Assembly: GCF_008274805.1 (NCBI RefSeq)
Contig: NZ_CP022579.1
Location: 1,798,001 to 1,862,000, forward strand
DNA length: 64,000 bases
Direction: 5' to 3'
DNA from: Oryzomicrobium terrae
Lineage (GTDB): Bacteria > Pseudomonadota > Gammaproteobacteria > Burkholderiales > Rhodocyclaceae
This document shows positions 43,917-53,406 of the stretch, in pieces. The translations under genes were made by a program, and so were the position numbers. Below the pieces are notes generated by a model, which ran no database searches, was not told the DNA's origin, and worked only from the letters and a program-made list of their open reading frames with translations. How positions within the stretch are numbered: the stretch's first letter is position 1; every line of letters starts with the position of its first letter.

Positions 43917-44705
43917 TCATTTGAAGCTGCCGATCCGGCTGAACTCGCCGAAATTCCACCAGATGAAGAAGGCTTTGCCGACGATGTTCTTGTCCGGGAC
44001 GAAGCCCCAGATGCGACTGTCACGGCTGTTGTCCCGGTTGTCGCCCATGACGAAATAATGGCCCGGCGGCACCGTGCAGATCACACCGGAATTATTGTAG
44101 AGACAATCATCGCGACCGGCGAACTGGATGGGATCGGGGATGAAAACCGGGGCATCGGCATCGTTGAGGATCTGGTGGGTCACGCCTCCCAGGGTCTCTT
44201 CGAAGTGCTGGGAATAGTACAGTCGGTCGCTGTGCAGGTAGTCGGGCAAGGGCTTGACCTCTACCGGCTTGCCGTTGATGGTCAGGCGCTTGTCCTGATA
44301 GGCCACCTTGTCACCGGGGACACCGACCACTCGCTTGATGTAGTCGAGGCTGGGATCTTCCGGGTAGCGAAAAACGATTACATCCCCCGTCTTGGGGTCG
44401 TTGATTGGGATGATTTTTTCGTTGATGACCGGGAGGCGAATTCCGTAGGTGAATTTGTTCACCAGGATGAAATCACCGATTTGCAGGGTCGGGATCATCG
44501 ACCCGGAAGGGATCTTGAAGGGTTCGGCAACAAAGGAGCGCAGCACGAACACCACCAGGATGACCGGAAAGAAGCCGGCGCCGTACTCGACCCACAACGG
44601 TTCCGGCGCGCCTGGCTGGCGACGTTTGCGAAACACCAGGACATCGGTCAGCCAGATCAGGCCGGTTGCCACGACTAGAACAAAGAGGATGAGTGCGAAA
44701 TTCAC
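43917..44705 (-). CDS. lepB: Signal peptidase I
   Basis: The membrane protease (262 residues) that removes signal peptides from exported proteins. Two N-terminal membrane segments (residues 2-22 and 43-60) precede the catalytic Ser69 in IPSGSMIPTL, and the general-base Lys lies in DYIKRVVGVPGDKV. Further signature boxes are GHYFVMGDNRDNSRDSR and PDKNIVGKAFFIWW. Translation appears to start at the GTG at 44705. It lies 54 bases after lepA, the classical lepA-lepB order. Confidence 0.95.
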   Translation of the reverse strand: MNFALILFVLVVATGLIWLTDVLVFRKRRQPGAPEPLWVEYGAGFFPVILVVFVLRSFVAEPFKIPSGSMIPTLQIGDFILVNKFTYGIRLPVINEKIIPINDPKTGDVIVFRYPEDPSLDYIKRVVGVPGDKVAYQDKRLTINGKPVEVKPLPDYLHSDRLYYSQHFEETLGGVTHQILNDADAPVFIPDPIQFAGRDDCLYNNSGVICTVPPGHYFVMGDNRDNSRDSRIWGFVPDKNIVGKAFFIWWNFGEFSRIGSFK

Positions 44706-44759
44706 GCAACCGGCTCCAAAACACGAATAAACAACGAAATCGGGAGGAACAAAAGGCGC

Positions 44760-46553
44760 TTACTTGCCATCGACACGCAGCACTGCCAGGAAGGCTTCCT
44801 GGGGCACTTCCACGGTACCGATCTGCTTCATGCGGCGCTTACCGGCCTTCTGCTTTTCCAGCAGCTTCTTCTTCCGGCTGATGTCGCCGCCGTAGCACTT
44901 GGCCAGCACGTCCTTGCGCATGGCCTTGACCGTTTCCCGGGCGATGATGTTCGAGCCGATGGCGGCCTGGATGGCCACATCGAACATCTGGCGCGGGATC
45001 AGTTCGCGCATCTTGGCGGCCAGTTCGCGGCCCCGGTACTGGGCGTTGTCCCGATGGACGATCAGGGACAGGGCATCCACCTTGTCGCCGTTGATGAGGA
45101 TATCCATCTTCACTAGGTTTGCGGCCCGGTATTCCTTGAAGTCGTAGTCCAGGGAGGCGTAGCCCCGGGAGACGGACTTGAGCTTGTCGAAGAAGTCCAT
45201 CACCACTTCGTTCATGGGCATGTCGTAGATCAGCTGCACCTGGCGGCCGTGGTAGCGCATGTCCACCTGGGAGCCACGCTTGGCGTTGCACAGGGTCATC
45301 ACCGCGCCCAGGTAATCCTCGGGGACGAAGATGGTGGTGGTGATGATCGGCTCACGGATCTCTTCGAACTTGCCCACGTCGGGCAGCTTGGACGGGTTCT
45401 CGACGAAGATCTCGCTGCCATCCTTGAGCACCACTTGGTACACCACCGTCGGCGCGGTGGTGATTAGGTCCATGTCGAATTCCCGCTCCAGGCGCTCCTG
45501 GACGATCTCCATGTGCAGCAGACCAAGGAAGCCGCAGCGGAAGCCGAAGCCCAGGGCCTGGGAGACTTCCGGCTCGAATTGCAGGGAGGCGTCGTTCAGG
45601 CGCAGCTTTTCCAGGGAGTCGCGCAGGGCGTCGTACTGGTTGGCTTCCACCGGATACAGGCCAGCGAACACCTGGGGCTTGATTTCCTTGAAGCCGGGCA
45701 GCGGTTCGGTAGCAGGCCGTGCGGCCACGGTGACGGTGTCGCCGACCTTGGCGGACTTCAGTTCCTTGATGCCGGAGATGATGAACCCCACCTCCCCCGC
45801 CTTGAGACTATCCCGGACCTGAGACTTGGGCGTGAATACACCGACCTGCTCGCACAGGTGCTTGGCGCCGTTGGACATGAGCAGGAGGGTGTCCTTGGGC
45901 TTGAGCACCCCGTCCACCACCCGCACCAGCATCACCACGCCAACGTAGTTGTCGAACCAAGAGTCGACGATCAGCGCCTTGAACGGCGCGTCGATGTCGC
46001 CCTTGGGCGGGGGAATGCGCTCGATCACCCGTTCCAGAATGTCCTCGACGCCCAGGCCGGTCTTGGCCGAGGCCAGTACCGCGTCGGTGGCGTCGATGCC
46101 GATCACGTCCTCGATCTCCTGCTTGGCGTTGTCCGGTTCGGCGGACGGCAGGTCGATCTTGTTCAGCACCGGCACCACTTCTACCCCCTGCTCGATGGCG
46201 GTGTAGCAGTTGGCCACGGTCTGGGCTTCCACGCCCTGGGAGGCATCCACCACCAGCAGAGCGCCTTCGCAGGCGGCCAGGGAGCGAGACACTTCGTAGG
46301 AGAAGTCCACGTGCCCCGGGGTATCGATCAGGTTGAGGTTGTACACCTGGCCGTCCCGGGCCTTGTAGTGCAGCGCCGCGGTCTGGGCCTTGATGGTGAT
46401 GCCCCGCTCCCGCTCCAGGTCCATGGAATCGAGCACCTGGGCCTCCATTTCCCGGTCGGACAGGCCGCCGCAGAGGTGGATGATGCGGTCCGCCAGGGTG
46501 GATTTACCGTGGTCGATGTGGGCGATGATGGAAAAGTTGCGGATATGCTTCAT
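44760..46553 (-). CDS. lepA: Elongation factor 4 (LepA)
   Basis: A ribosome-associated GTPase of 597 residues with an EF-G-like layout minus domain IV: G1 [13 protein letters not shown] at residues 10-22, G3 DTPGHVDF, G4 NKIDLP, and the LepA-specific C-terminal domain ([22 protein letters not shown]). The length is exactly typical. A terminator lies between it and the upstream glutaredoxin gene, so it likely has its own promoter in that 77-bp space and forms an operon with lepB onward. Confidence 0.97.
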   Translation of the reverse strand: MKHIRNFSIIAHIDHGKSTLADRIIHLCGGLSDREMEAQVLDSMDLERERGITIKAQTAALHYKARDGQVYNLNLIDTPGHVDFSYEVSRSLAACEGALLVVDASQGVEAQTVANCYTAIEQGVEVVPVLNKIDLPSAEPDNAKQEIEDVIGIDATDAVLASAKTGLGVEDILERVIERIPPPKGDIDAPFKALIVDSWFDNYVGVVMLVRVVDGVLKPKDTLLLMSNGAKHLCEQVGVFTPKSQVRDSLKAGEVGFIISGIKELKSAKVGDTVTVAARPATEPLPGFKEIKPQVFAGLYPVEANQYDALRDSLEKLRLNDASLQFEPEVSQALGFGFRCGFLGLLHMEIVQERLEREFDMDLITTAPTVVYQVVLKDGSEIFVENPSKLPDVGKFEEIREPIITTTIFVPEDYLGAVMTLCNAKRGSQVDMRYHGRQVQLIYDMPMNEVVMDFFDKLKSVSRGYASLDYDFKEYRAANLVKMDILINGDKVDALSLIVHRDNAQYRGRELAAKMRELIPRQMFDVAIQAAIGSNIIARETVKAMRKDVLAKCYGGDISRKKKLLEKQKAGKRRMKQIGTVEVPQEAFLAVLRVDGK

Positions 46554-46571
46554 GCAGGGCGCTTAACAAGT

Positions 46572-46606
46572 AAAAAAGGGTGCCAGTGATACCGCTGAGC
46601 ACCCTT
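46572..46606 (-). terminator. Rho-independent terminator after the glutaredoxin gene
   Basis: On the minus strand AAGGGTGC and GCACCCTT form an 8-bp stem with a 15-base loop, followed by TTTTTT. It ends the rpoE-mucD-glutaredoxin transcript just before lepA. Confidence 0.85.
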
Positions 46607-46630
46607 GGTAAATCCCGGAAAGCCAGGATT

Positions 46631-46894
46631 TTAGCCGATCCGGCCTAAATAATCACGGACACGGGGCTCATCGAGAAAGTAGTGGCACAACTCGGTGTCG
46701 CCGTGCAGCAGCACTGGCACCAGTTCCCCCCAACTTTCCTCTAAATCCAGGTCCTGATCCACGTCGATCACCTCCATCTCGATGCCGAACTCGTCGAGGA
46801 TGGGCGCCAAGGCCTCCTCCATGTCGTGGCACAGGTGGCAATAGGTACGCCCGAGCAGGCGCAAGCGCACCTTTCCTTGCTGCGAGTGGGTCAT
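46631..46894 (-). CDS. Glutaredoxin-like protein (DUF836 family)
   Basis: An 87-residue thioredoxin-fold protein with the redox motif CHLCHDM (CxxC) near residue 18 in LLGRTYCHLCHDMEEALAPIL and the cis-Pro region LVPVLLHG. It overlaps mucD by 4 bases (ATGA), so it is the last gene of the sigma-E operon. A thiol-disulfide role linked to envelope stress is plausible but unproven. The terminator follows directly. Confidence 0.88.
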   Translation of the reverse strand: MTHSQQGKVRLRLLGRTYCHLCHDMEEALAPILDEFGIEMEVIDVDQDLDLEESWGELVPVLLHGDTELCHYFLDEPRVRDYLGRIG

Positions 46895-48330
46895 TCCTTG
46901 GCTGCTCCATTGGCCTTCAGGGTAACGAAGGTCTGAATGTCACCACGACGCACCAGCAGGGTTACATTGGCGTTCTTTTCCACTTGCGCCAGGATGCGGT
47001 TGAACTGCTCTACCGAACGCAATTCCGTGGTAACGCCGCGCTCGATTACCGCTAGCACTACGTCACCCTGGCGAAGATCGGAGCGACTGGCCGAACCCCG
47101 CAGTTCGTCGATGACCAGCCCCCCCGTAACCTTCAGCTCACGCTTCTGCTCGGCCGTAAGCTCGGATAGAACCAAGCCGAGGCGATTCACAGCAGGTTCG
47201 GGCTTGCTGCCGCGGCGGCTGTCCTTGCGCGCCCCCTTGGTTTCTTCCTGCATCTCGGCCACGGTAATCACAAGATCCCGGGAGGAGCCTTTGCGCCACA
47301 CCTGCAAGGGAATGCGGCTACCAGGCTTGGCATTGCCGACGATGCGCGGCAGGTCGGCAGAATTGAGCACCTGCTTGCCATCAAAGCGCAAGATCACGTC
47401 ACCCGCCTGAAGCCCCGCCTTGTCAGCAGGGCCGCCCGGCTCGACCGCATTGACCAGGGCGCCACCGGCCCGGGCGAGGCCGAACGAGTCTGCCAGTTCC
47501 TTGGTGACCTCCTGGATCACCACGCCAATGCGTCCACGGCTGACCTTGCCGTATTGGCGCAGTTGGTTCTGGACGTCCATGGCGACATCGATGGGGATAG
47601 CAAACGAAATCCCCATGAACCCCCCTGAACGGCTGTAAATCTGGGAATTGATCCCAACCACTTCACCTTTCATGTTGAACAAGGGGCCGCCGGAATTCCC
47701 CGGATTGATCGCGACATCGGTCTGGATGAAGGGGACGAAATTCTCCTGCGGCAGGGAGCGCCCCTTGGCGGACACGATTCCGGCAGTCACCGTGCTGTCG
47801 AAGCCAAAGGGGGAGCCGATCGCCACCACCCACTCGCCGACCTTCATCTGGTTGGGATCGCCAAGCTTCACAGCTGGCAAGCCGCTGGCCTCAATCTTGA
47901 GCAGGGCGACATCGGTGCGTTTGTCAGCACCGATTACCTTGGCCTTGAATTCGCGCTTGTCGCTGAGCTTGATGGAAATCTCATCCGCGGCATCGACGAC
48001 GTGGGCGTTGGTCAGGATGTAGCCATCGGAACTGATGAGAAACCCCGAGCCGAGGGAGCGGCTTTCGAATTCGCGCGGCGTTCCGGGGCGCGCCCCCGGC
48101 GGCATGAAGCGCCGGAAGAAGTCGAACATCGGATCGTCTTCATCGAAGGGCAACTGTGGTGTCGCTCGATTGGTCCGCACGACCTGGGTGGTGCTGACGT
48201 TCACCACCGCCGGCCCCTGGCGCTCGACCAGTTCAGTGAAGTCGGGGAGCCCCTTTACCCCCTGGGCGGCAACCAAGGGAGAAACACATGAAAAAAGTGC
48301 AATAGCGAAAAAGCGCATAAGCGAACGCAT
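46891..48330 (-). CDS. mucD: Periplasmic serine protease of the DegP/MucD family
   Basis: A 479-residue periplasmic protease/chaperone. The ATG at 48330 gives a signal peptide (MRSLMRFFAIALFSCVSPLVAA). The catalytic triad is visible as His110 (TNAHVV), Asp140 (KRTDVALLKI) and Ser213 (GNSGGPL), and two PDZ domains follow (VVIQEVTKELADSFGL from about 275; LGLVLSELTAEQKREL from about 385). It degrades misfolded envelope proteins and in relatives dampens AlgU/sigma-E. It lies behind rseC in the rpoE operon, with the glutaredoxin gene overlapping its end. Confidence 0.95.
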   Translation of the reverse strand: MRSLMRFFAIALFSCVSPLVAAQGVKGLPDFTELVERQGPAVVNVSTTQVVRTNRATPQLPFDEDDPMFDFFRRFMPPGARPGTPREFESRSLGSGFLISSDGYILTNAHVVDAADEISIKLSDKREFKAKVIGADKRTDVALLKIEASGLPAVKLGDPNQMKVGEWVVAIGSPFGFDSTVTAGIVSAKGRSLPQENFVPFIQTDVAINPGNSGGPLFNMKGEVVGINSQIYSRSGGFMGISFAIPIDVAMDVQNQLRQYGKVSRGRIGVVIQEVTKELADSFGLARAGGALVNAVEPGGPADKAGLQAGDVILRFDGKQVLNSADLPRIVGNAKPGSRIPLQVWRKGSSRDLVITVAEMQEETKGARKDSRRGSKPEPAVNRLGLVLSELTAEQKRELKVTGGLVIDELRGSASRSDLRQGDVVLAVIERGVTTELRSVEQFNRILAQVEKNANVTLLVRRGDIQTFVTLKANGAAKE

Positions 48331-48416
48331 GTAGACCTCTCGTTGCAATGCCTGAAAAAAATGCCATAAATGCCGGCAAGCGGGACGTGATCCCGCTCTG
48401 GACATACCGAGCAGAC

Positions 48417-48869
48417 TCAGCCTAAGCCTTCCCTTGGAATACGAGACGGATGGTGGCGCACGATAACCAATTCACCGGCCCCATCTTCAGCTTTTTTGCG
48501 GAATTGCTTCGTTGCCCACCAGGCCACACCCAGGCCCGCCAGACTCCCCGCAACCGCCCACGTCTCTCCGATCATTCCGCCCAACAAGGCCCCTGCGAGC
48601 AAGCCGGCCAACGGTGCTACATAGGCAGCCAGGGCGCCGCGGCGGAGGACGCCATCGGCCACTCCAATATCGATGGAGTCCCCGACATGCACCGGCAGCG
48701 TTAAACCATTTCGGACCCGAAGCTGGCGGGGTGAGGAACATAACATGGCCCCCAACGAGACTCCACCGCATCCTCCAGGTTCGTGGCAGCGGCCACATCC
48801 CTGAGAAGCCGCTTCAACAACGACATAGCCATTCTCGACAGCAGTCACAACCGCATTAAGCTCAATCAC
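48417..48869 (-). CDS. rseC: SoxR-reducing system / RseC-MucC family membrane protein
   Basis: A 150-residue inner-membrane protein. A cytoplasmic N-terminus with Cys-rich cluster (GCGRCHEPGGCGGVSLGAMLC, residues about 24-44) precedes two membrane segments (ALAAYVAPLAGLLAGALLGG and WAVAGSLAGLGVAWW). This matches RseC/MucC, which modulates sigma-E signalling and SoxR reduction in other bacteria. The start appears to be the GTG at 48869. It lies 17 bases after mucB in the rpoE operon. Confidence 0.88.
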   Translation of the reverse strand: MIELNAVVTAVENGYVVVEAASQGCGRCHEPGGCGGVSLGAMLCSSPRQLRVRNGLTLPVHVGDSIDIGVADGVLRRGALAAYVAPLAGLLAGALLGGMIGETWAVAGSLAGLGVAWWATKQFRKKAEDGAGELVIVRHHPSRIPREGLG

Positions 48870-48886
48870 AGACGACAGGCTCCAAC

Positions 48887-49852
48887 TTATCTCTTCAATT
48901 CCAGGCTATCCGCAATTTTCCGTACGGTCGCCGGAGGCGCCTCACCCACGGCAGTAATCACGTGATCAGACATTTGGCGTACATGCATCGAAACTCCGCC
49001 TTGGCTGGAGGTTACGGAACGGATCGGACGCGTCTTAGCGACTGGCGCAATGAATACCGAGATGGCGGCGACACCGTCGGAAAACAATAGGTGCAGGACA
49101 CTTCCTTCCGTATCCCCCAAGCGGCGGCGCCATTCGGATATTTTGTGGAATCCAGCAACCTGGCGGCGCAACCCCCATCCAGTTGTACTGGTTAGAACCT
49201 CCCCGGGAAGCAGGTTATCCACTTGCCACCCCGCTAAAGGTTGCTGCCAGCGCCCTTTGATTGCCTCGAAATCGATGGGGCTACCGATGGACAACTGGGT
49301 GAACGAGAATTGCTCGATAATCTGCCCCCTCCCATCGACCACTTGGGCCTTGAGCAGCAGGGCGTTATTTGCCTCGATCCAGAAGCGATGGCCGAAGCGC
49401 AAGGTATCCCTGGGCTCAAGAACCAGCAACCGTGCCTCGTGTCCCGCAATGCGCTCTCCCGCACCGACCTTGAGGGTGTAGTAATCGAGCAGCAGCTCCG
49501 GAGCCACTGTGACTTTGCCAGGAAAACCTCGTCCGCCTGAGCGGTTTTCGACAACAACCCTTTTCTCACCCGGAAGAAACGCACGCACTTCATCGTTTTT
49601 GCGCAAGACTTCCCTGGGGGGGCCGTCAAGCACTTCGATCCATTCCATTTCGCGTCCGTTGTCCACGCCGTGAACAATGCGCGAAGATTCAGAAGTGTTG
49701 CCACTCTGATAGATGAAAGTGCCACTGTAGTCCAGGCTTGCATTGGCCTGGACCATGCGCTTCAGCCAGTCAACGGGCGCCGTGTCGGCACTGGCCACAT
49801 TCTGGAGCGAGCAGACCAGCAGCACTAGAAGCAGCCGGACTGCTCGCTTCAT
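48887..49852 (-). CDS. mucB: Sigma-E regulatory protein MucB/RseB
   Basis: A periplasmic protein of 321 residues that protects the anti-sigma factor from cleavage and senses lipids or LPS. It has a signal peptide (MKRAVRLLLVLLVCSLQNVASA), the N-terminal LolA-like fold (DWLKRMVQANASLDYSGTFIYQSGNTSESSRIVHGVDNG) and the C-terminal DUF3108-like MucB domain ending with a VGEAPPATVRKIADSL stretch. It overlaps mucA by 4 bases (ATGA) within the rpoE-mucA-mucB-rseC-mucD operon. Confidence 0.93.
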   Translation of the reverse strand: MKRAVRLLLVLLVCSLQNVASADTAPVDWLKRMVQANASLDYSGTFIYQSGNTSESSRIVHGVDNGREMEWIEVLDGPPREVLRKNDEVRAFLPGEKRVVVENRSGGRGFPGKVTVAPELLLDYYTLKVGAGERIAGHEARLLVLEPRDTLRFGHRFWIEANNALLLKAQVVDGRGQIIEQFSFTQLSIGSPIDFEAIKGRWQQPLAGWQVDNLLPGEVLTSTTGWGLRRQVAGFHKISEWRRRLGDTEGSVLHLLFSDGVAAISVFIAPVAKTRPIRSVTSSQGGVSMHVRQMSDHVITAVGEAPPATVRKIADSLELKR

Positions 49853-50412
49853 TTCAGGATTTCCCCACGGAACGAAGTGCCCACGACCAAGCCCCGGGTT
49901 GAAGGGGTCAAGCCCTGCAATGATATGGTGCGGGCGGCGCCCTCGTGGACCAGCAAGTACTCTTGCGCCACCGTTGATGGCAGCGGAGAAACGTCTCGCG
50001 CCGGCGCAGACAGGGCAGAAAAATCCTGTCGGCTATTGGGACTCAACGATAGTGTTGCCAAGCCTACCGCGACGATGCCAGCAACCGCTGCTACCAGGAG
50101 CAGAGGCGAATTCTGCAAGGATTCAGCAGGGGCTTCAAACGGGACATGCCGACCTGCTTGCAGTGAGTCTTTGCTGCCAACAAGAACGACAGGTTCGTTT
50201 TTTAGTCGTTGGGAAAAGCGTGCCATGAAGGCATCACAACGACCTGAGTTAGCACACTCCCCCCGCAGGTAATCACCGATCAGGTGATAGAGCATCCAGC
50301 GCATCCGCTCTTCGGAAGGATTGCCCAAGCGTCCCATCAATACCCGGGCTGCGTCCCCTTCATACTCGGAATCGATCAGGAGGGAAACTTCGAGAAGGGA
50401 TTGTTGTTGCAT
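49849..50412 (-). CDS. mucA: Anti-sigma-E factor MucA/RseA
   Basis: This inner-membrane anti-sigma factor of 187 residues holds RpoE inactive. The cytoplasmic N-domain (LLEVSLLIDSEYEGDAARVLMGRLGNPSEERMRWMLYHLIGDYLRG) fits the RseA N-terminal fold. One membrane segment (LLLVAAVAGIVAVGLATLSL near residue 100) and a periplasmic tail follow. RseP/DegS-type proteolysis during envelope stress would release RpoE. It starts 6 bases after the rpoE stop and overlaps mucB. Confidence 0.9.
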   Translation of the reverse strand: MQQQSLLEVSLLIDSEYEGDAARVLMGRLGNPSEERMRWMLYHLIGDYLRGECANSGRCDAFMARFSQRLKNEPVVLVGSKDSLQAGRHVPFEAPAESLQNSPLLLVAAVAGIVAVGLATLSLSPNSRQDFSALSAPARDVSPLPSTVAQEYLLVHEGAARTISLQGLTPSTRGLVVGTSFRGEILK

Positions 50413-50418
50413 GGCGAA

Positions 50419-51018
50419 CTACCATCTTCTATCCGGTGCTGTATCGAGCAACGGCCGCAGCTTGGCGGCTACCGCCTCCCGGGCTCTGAAAATGCGGGAG
50501 CGAACCGTGCCGATCGGGCAATCCATGATTTTGGCGATGTCCTCGTAGGACAGCCCTTCGATCTCACGCAGCACTATTGCTGTACGGAGCTCTTCAGGCA
50601 GCGCCTCCATTGCGGAGTTGACGGTCTCGCCGATTTGCTTGGATAGAAGCAGGGCGTCGGGCGTATTGATGTCCCGAAGCTGGTCGCCATCCTCGAAGGT
50701 TTCGGCTTCTTCCGAATCGAATTCCGTCGAAGTAGGCGCACGTCGCCCTTGGGCCACTAGGTAATTTTTAGCCGTATTTATGCCAATGCGATAAAGCCAC
50801 GTATAAAACGCGCTATCCCCCCGAAACGCCGGCAAAGCCCTGTAGGCCTTAATAAAAGCCTCTTGCGTCACGTCTTCCACCTCGGCAGGGTCGCGGATGA
50901 AGCGAGACAACAATCGCGCCAATTTGCGCTGGTATTTGGCTACCAGCAACTCAAAAGCGTGTTTGTCGCCGGCTTGAGCCCGCTCAACCAACACTTGGTC
51001 AACTTCGCGATTGCTCAT
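50419..51018 (-). CDS. rpoE: RNA polymerase sigma factor RpoE (AlgU/sigma-E)
   Basis: An ECF sigma factor of 199 residues for envelope stress. Region 2 is present (DKHAFELLVAKYQRKLARLLSRFI, then EDVTQEAFIKAYRALPAFRGDSAFYTWLYRIGINTAKNYL), as is region 4 (ALPEELRTAIVLREIEGLSYEDIAKIMDCPIGTVRSRIFRAREAV), both close to E. coli RpoE and Pseudomonas AlgU. It is the first gene of the stress operon. A candidate sigma-70 promoter and a possible autoregulatory ECF site lie upstream. Confidence 0.97.
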   Translation of the reverse strand: MSNREVDQVLVERAQAGDKHAFELLVAKYQRKLARLLSRFIRDPAEVEDVTQEAFIKAYRALPAFRGDSAFYTWLYRIGINTAKNYLVAQGRRAPTSTEFDSEEAETFEDGDQLRDINTPDALLLSKQIGETVNSAMEALPEELRTAIVLREIEGLSYEDIAKIMDCPIGTVRSRIFRAREAVAAKLRPLLDTAPDRRW

Positions 51019-51326
51019 GCTTTTCGATTGGGAGGTGAGGGGTCGGTCTTATAGGGTTTTGGCGCAGTATATATCATCACTGCACCCCACAAGCACCTAC
51101 TGCCGCACCAAGGAAACGTCGTTCCGCCAAGCGATTTGCAGGAGTCGCAAATGTGACAGCCTATTTTGGCAAATAGTTCAGCCTTTTCAGGGGTCAGCAA
51201 CCCGATGCCGCACCAGCTCCAAGGCTGATCTGGCACTCCGATTCATTGCACCCCGCTCCCCCCGGCGCTATAGTGCGCGGACTCTCGTTCAGGACTGCCG
51301 TCTGGGCAGTTTCGGGGAAACACACA
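51019..51326. promoter_or_regulatory. 308-bp divergent promoter region between rpoE and nadB
   Basis: On the rpoE (minus) strand a TATACT -10 box lies at 51071-51066, with CTTGTG/TTGTGG 15-16 bases further up, giving a plausible sigma-70 promoter about 50 bases before the rpoE start. Further up, TGAACTA, a 16-base spacer and GTCACA (about 51174 down to 51146) resemble an ECF sigma-E promoter, which would fit autoregulation. A short open frame (51015-51236, minus strand) crosses this region but has no known domain. For nadB, a GGGGAAA stretch lies before the GTG at 51327. Confidence 0.45.
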
Positions 51327-52922
51327 GTGACCTTGAATTTCGACGTACTCATCATCGGCAGCGGTCTGGCCGGTCAATCTGCCGCTTTGCGGCTCGCCAA
51401 ACACAAAAAAGTCGGCCTAATCAGCAAAAGGGGACTGGAAGATAGCGCCTCAGGTTGGGCTCAAGGTGGCATCGCTGCTGTCCTGGACAATCAGGACTCG
51501 ATCGAAGCGCACATCCACGACACTTTCGATGCCGGCGCCCATCTCAATGACCCGGCCGCTACCCGATTCGTCGTCGAGAATGGACGGCGCGCCATCGAAT
51601 GGCTGATCGAACAAGGCGTACCTTTCACCAAGGGCGACAAGGGCTACCACTTGACCCGGGAAGGCGGCCACAGCCACCGCCGTGTCATTCACGTCAACGA
51701 CGCTACGGGTGCCGCGGTCCAGGACACCTTGACCCACAAAGTACGGCAGCACCCGAACATCACGGTTCTTGAGCATCACATCGCCATCGATGTGATCACT
51801 GGTGCCAAGCTGGGCTTTGGCGATAACCGCTGTTACGGCGCCTACGTGCTGGATTCACGCTCGGGGCATGTCGTCACTGTTGCGGCCCCCTTCACACTCA
51901 TCGCTGCAGGTGGTGCGGGCAAGGTATATCTCTACACCACCAACCCTGATACTTCTACCGGCGATGGCATTGCCATGGCTCACCGGGCTGGCTGCCGGAT
52001 AGGAAACATGGAATTCATCCAATTCCATCCGACCTGCCTGTACCACCCCCAAGCCAAATCCTTCCTCATTTCCGAGGCGGTCCGGGGTGAAGGCGGCCTG
52101 CTGCGCCTGCCTGACGGCACCCGTTTCATGCTTGCCCACGACCCACGGGCCGAGTTGGCCCCGCGGGACATCGTGGCCCGCGCCATCGACTTCGAGATGA
52201 AGAAGCGGGGCCTGGATTGCGTTTATCTGGACATTTCCCACAAACCGGTGGAATTTCTCCAGACCCACTTCCCCAACATCTACGCGCGCTGTCTGGAACT
52301 GGGCATCGACATTTCTAGGGAACCGATCCCGGTCGTTCCGGCTGCCCACTATACCTGCGGCGGCATCATGACTGACCTCAAGGCGCGCACGGACGTCCCA
52401 GGACTCTATGCGGCAGGGGAGTCAGCCTGCACTGGGCTGCACGGGGCCAACCGACTTGCTTCCAACTCGCTGCTCGAATGCATCGTCTTTTCGGAAGCCG
52501 CCTGTGACGACATTCTCGGCCAGGAAGCTCCGCCCATTCCGCCCCTTCCCGCCTGGGACGAAAGCGCGGTCACCGATGCTGACGAAGAAATCGTCATCTC
52601 GCACAACTGGGACGAGTTGCGTCGCTTCATGTGGGATTACGTGGGCATCGTTCGTACCACCAAGCGACTGAAGCGCGCCCAGCACCGCATACGGCTGCTG
52701 GCCCGGGAAATTAACGAGTTCTATTCGAATTTCCGGGTGAGTCATGATCTGTTGGAGTTGCGCAATCTGGTGGTCACCGCCGATCTGATTGTGCGCTGCG
52801 CGCTGAAGCGTAAGGAGAGCCGTGGACTGCACTTCAGCCGGGACTACCCCAATACCCTCCCCCGCCCCCGCAACACCGTTCTGCCCGGTGCCCGGCCGCG
52901 AGCATTCAGGGCGAGTCGCTGA
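51327..52922 (+). CDS. nadB: L-aspartate oxidase
   Basis: A 531-residue flavoenzyme that oxidises L-aspartate to iminoaspartate in NAD synthesis. The FAD-binding dinucleotide motif is [16 protein letters not shown] near residues 9-24. The family segments [41 protein letters not shown], and [28 protein letters not shown] are all present. Translation starts best at the GTG at 51327, right before the conserved [11 protein letters not shown]; an earlier start at 51246 would add 27 unrelated residues. It is divergent from rpoE, a usual arrangement in betaproteobacteria. Its end overlaps the convergent ygfX-like gene by 17 bases. Confidence 0.95.
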   Translation: MTLNFDVLIIGSGLAGQSAALRLAKHKKVGLISKRGLEDSASGWAQGGIAAVLDNQDSIEAHIHDTFDAGAHLNDPAATRFVVENGRRAIEWLIEQGVPFTKGDKGYHLTREGGHSHRRVIHVNDATGAAVQDTLTHKVRQHPNITVLEHHIAIDVITGAKLGFGDNRCYGAYVLDSRSGHVVTVAAPFTLIAAGGAGKVYLYTTNPDTSTGDGIAMAHRAGCRIGNMEFIQFHPTCLYHPQAKSFLISEAVRGEGGLLRLPDGTRFMLAHDPRAELAPRDIVARAIDFEMKKRGLDCVYLDISHKPVEFLQTHFPNIYARCLELGIDISREPIPVVPAAHYTCGGIMTDLKARTDVPGLYAAGESACTGLHGANRLASNSLLECIVFSEAACDDILGQEAPPIPPLPAWDESAVTDADEEIVISHNWDELRRFMWDYVGIVRTTKRLKRAQHRIRLLAREINEFYSNFRVSHDLLELRNLVVTADLIVRCALKRKESRGLHFSRDYPNTLPRPRNTVLPGARPRAFRASR

Positions 52923-53397
52923 CGTCAGCGGCGGGATGGGAATGGCGCTTAGCCCCCTCCCGCCAGCGCAGCCATACACATAGGGCACGCCAATCGTCGG
53001 TGGGGAGACTATCCTTGGCAACGAGCAGGGTGCGCGCCCAGCGCTCCGGAAGCCCCTCCTCCCCTCCTCCGTCCAGCCGAAAGCGCAGCACCACTGCAAA
53101 CTCCCATACCGTCGTATCGGCCAGCAATTGTGCGTGGCGCCATGCTGTCTCATTTTTCAGGATCACCTGCAGTCCGCCGCCGCGCCCAAGGCGAATACCT
53201 TGTGGGGCACGCTTTAACGCCCAGATGCTCCAGGCAAACGAAATCACCAGTAGTGTTACGCCGAGCAGACAAATGAAAATCGCCGTACCGGCAAATGCAG
53301 ATACGGCGATGGCAAACAGCGCAAGCAGATGAAGCCCGACAAGTAACCCCATCCCGATTCGGGAAGGGCGTGGGTGCAGTTGCCGCGGCAGCCGCAC
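52906..53397 (-). CDS. Small membrane protein, YgfX-like
   Basis: A 163-residue protein with two adjacent membrane segments ([19 protein letters not shown] and [22 protein letters not shown]) and a cytoplasmic tail with [28 protein letters not shown] and [22 protein letters not shown]. The layout and the [20 protein letters not shown] ending match the YgfX (CptA) family that sits between fabF and nadB in many betaproteobacteria. In E. coli YgfX is paired with SdhE; no sdhE lies here. The start at 53397 is 9 bases after fabF; an internal ATG at residue 16 is the alternative. Confidence 0.75.
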   Translation of the reverse strand: MRLPRQLHPRPSRIGMGLLVGLHLLALFAIAVSAFAGTAIFICLLGVTLLVISFAWSIWALKRAPQGIRLGRGGGLQVILKNETAWRHAQLLADTTVWEFAVVLRFRLDGGGEEGLPERWARTLLVAKDSLPTDDWRALCVWLRWREGAKRHSHPAADVSDSP

Positions 53398-53406
53398 CCA
53401 CCAACC

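Noticed and set aside
51015..51236. 73-codon frame with CHICDSC between rpoE and nadB
   Set aside because: It covers the rpoE promoter region and ends inside rpoE; it has no recognised domain. It is kept only as a curiosity in the findings.
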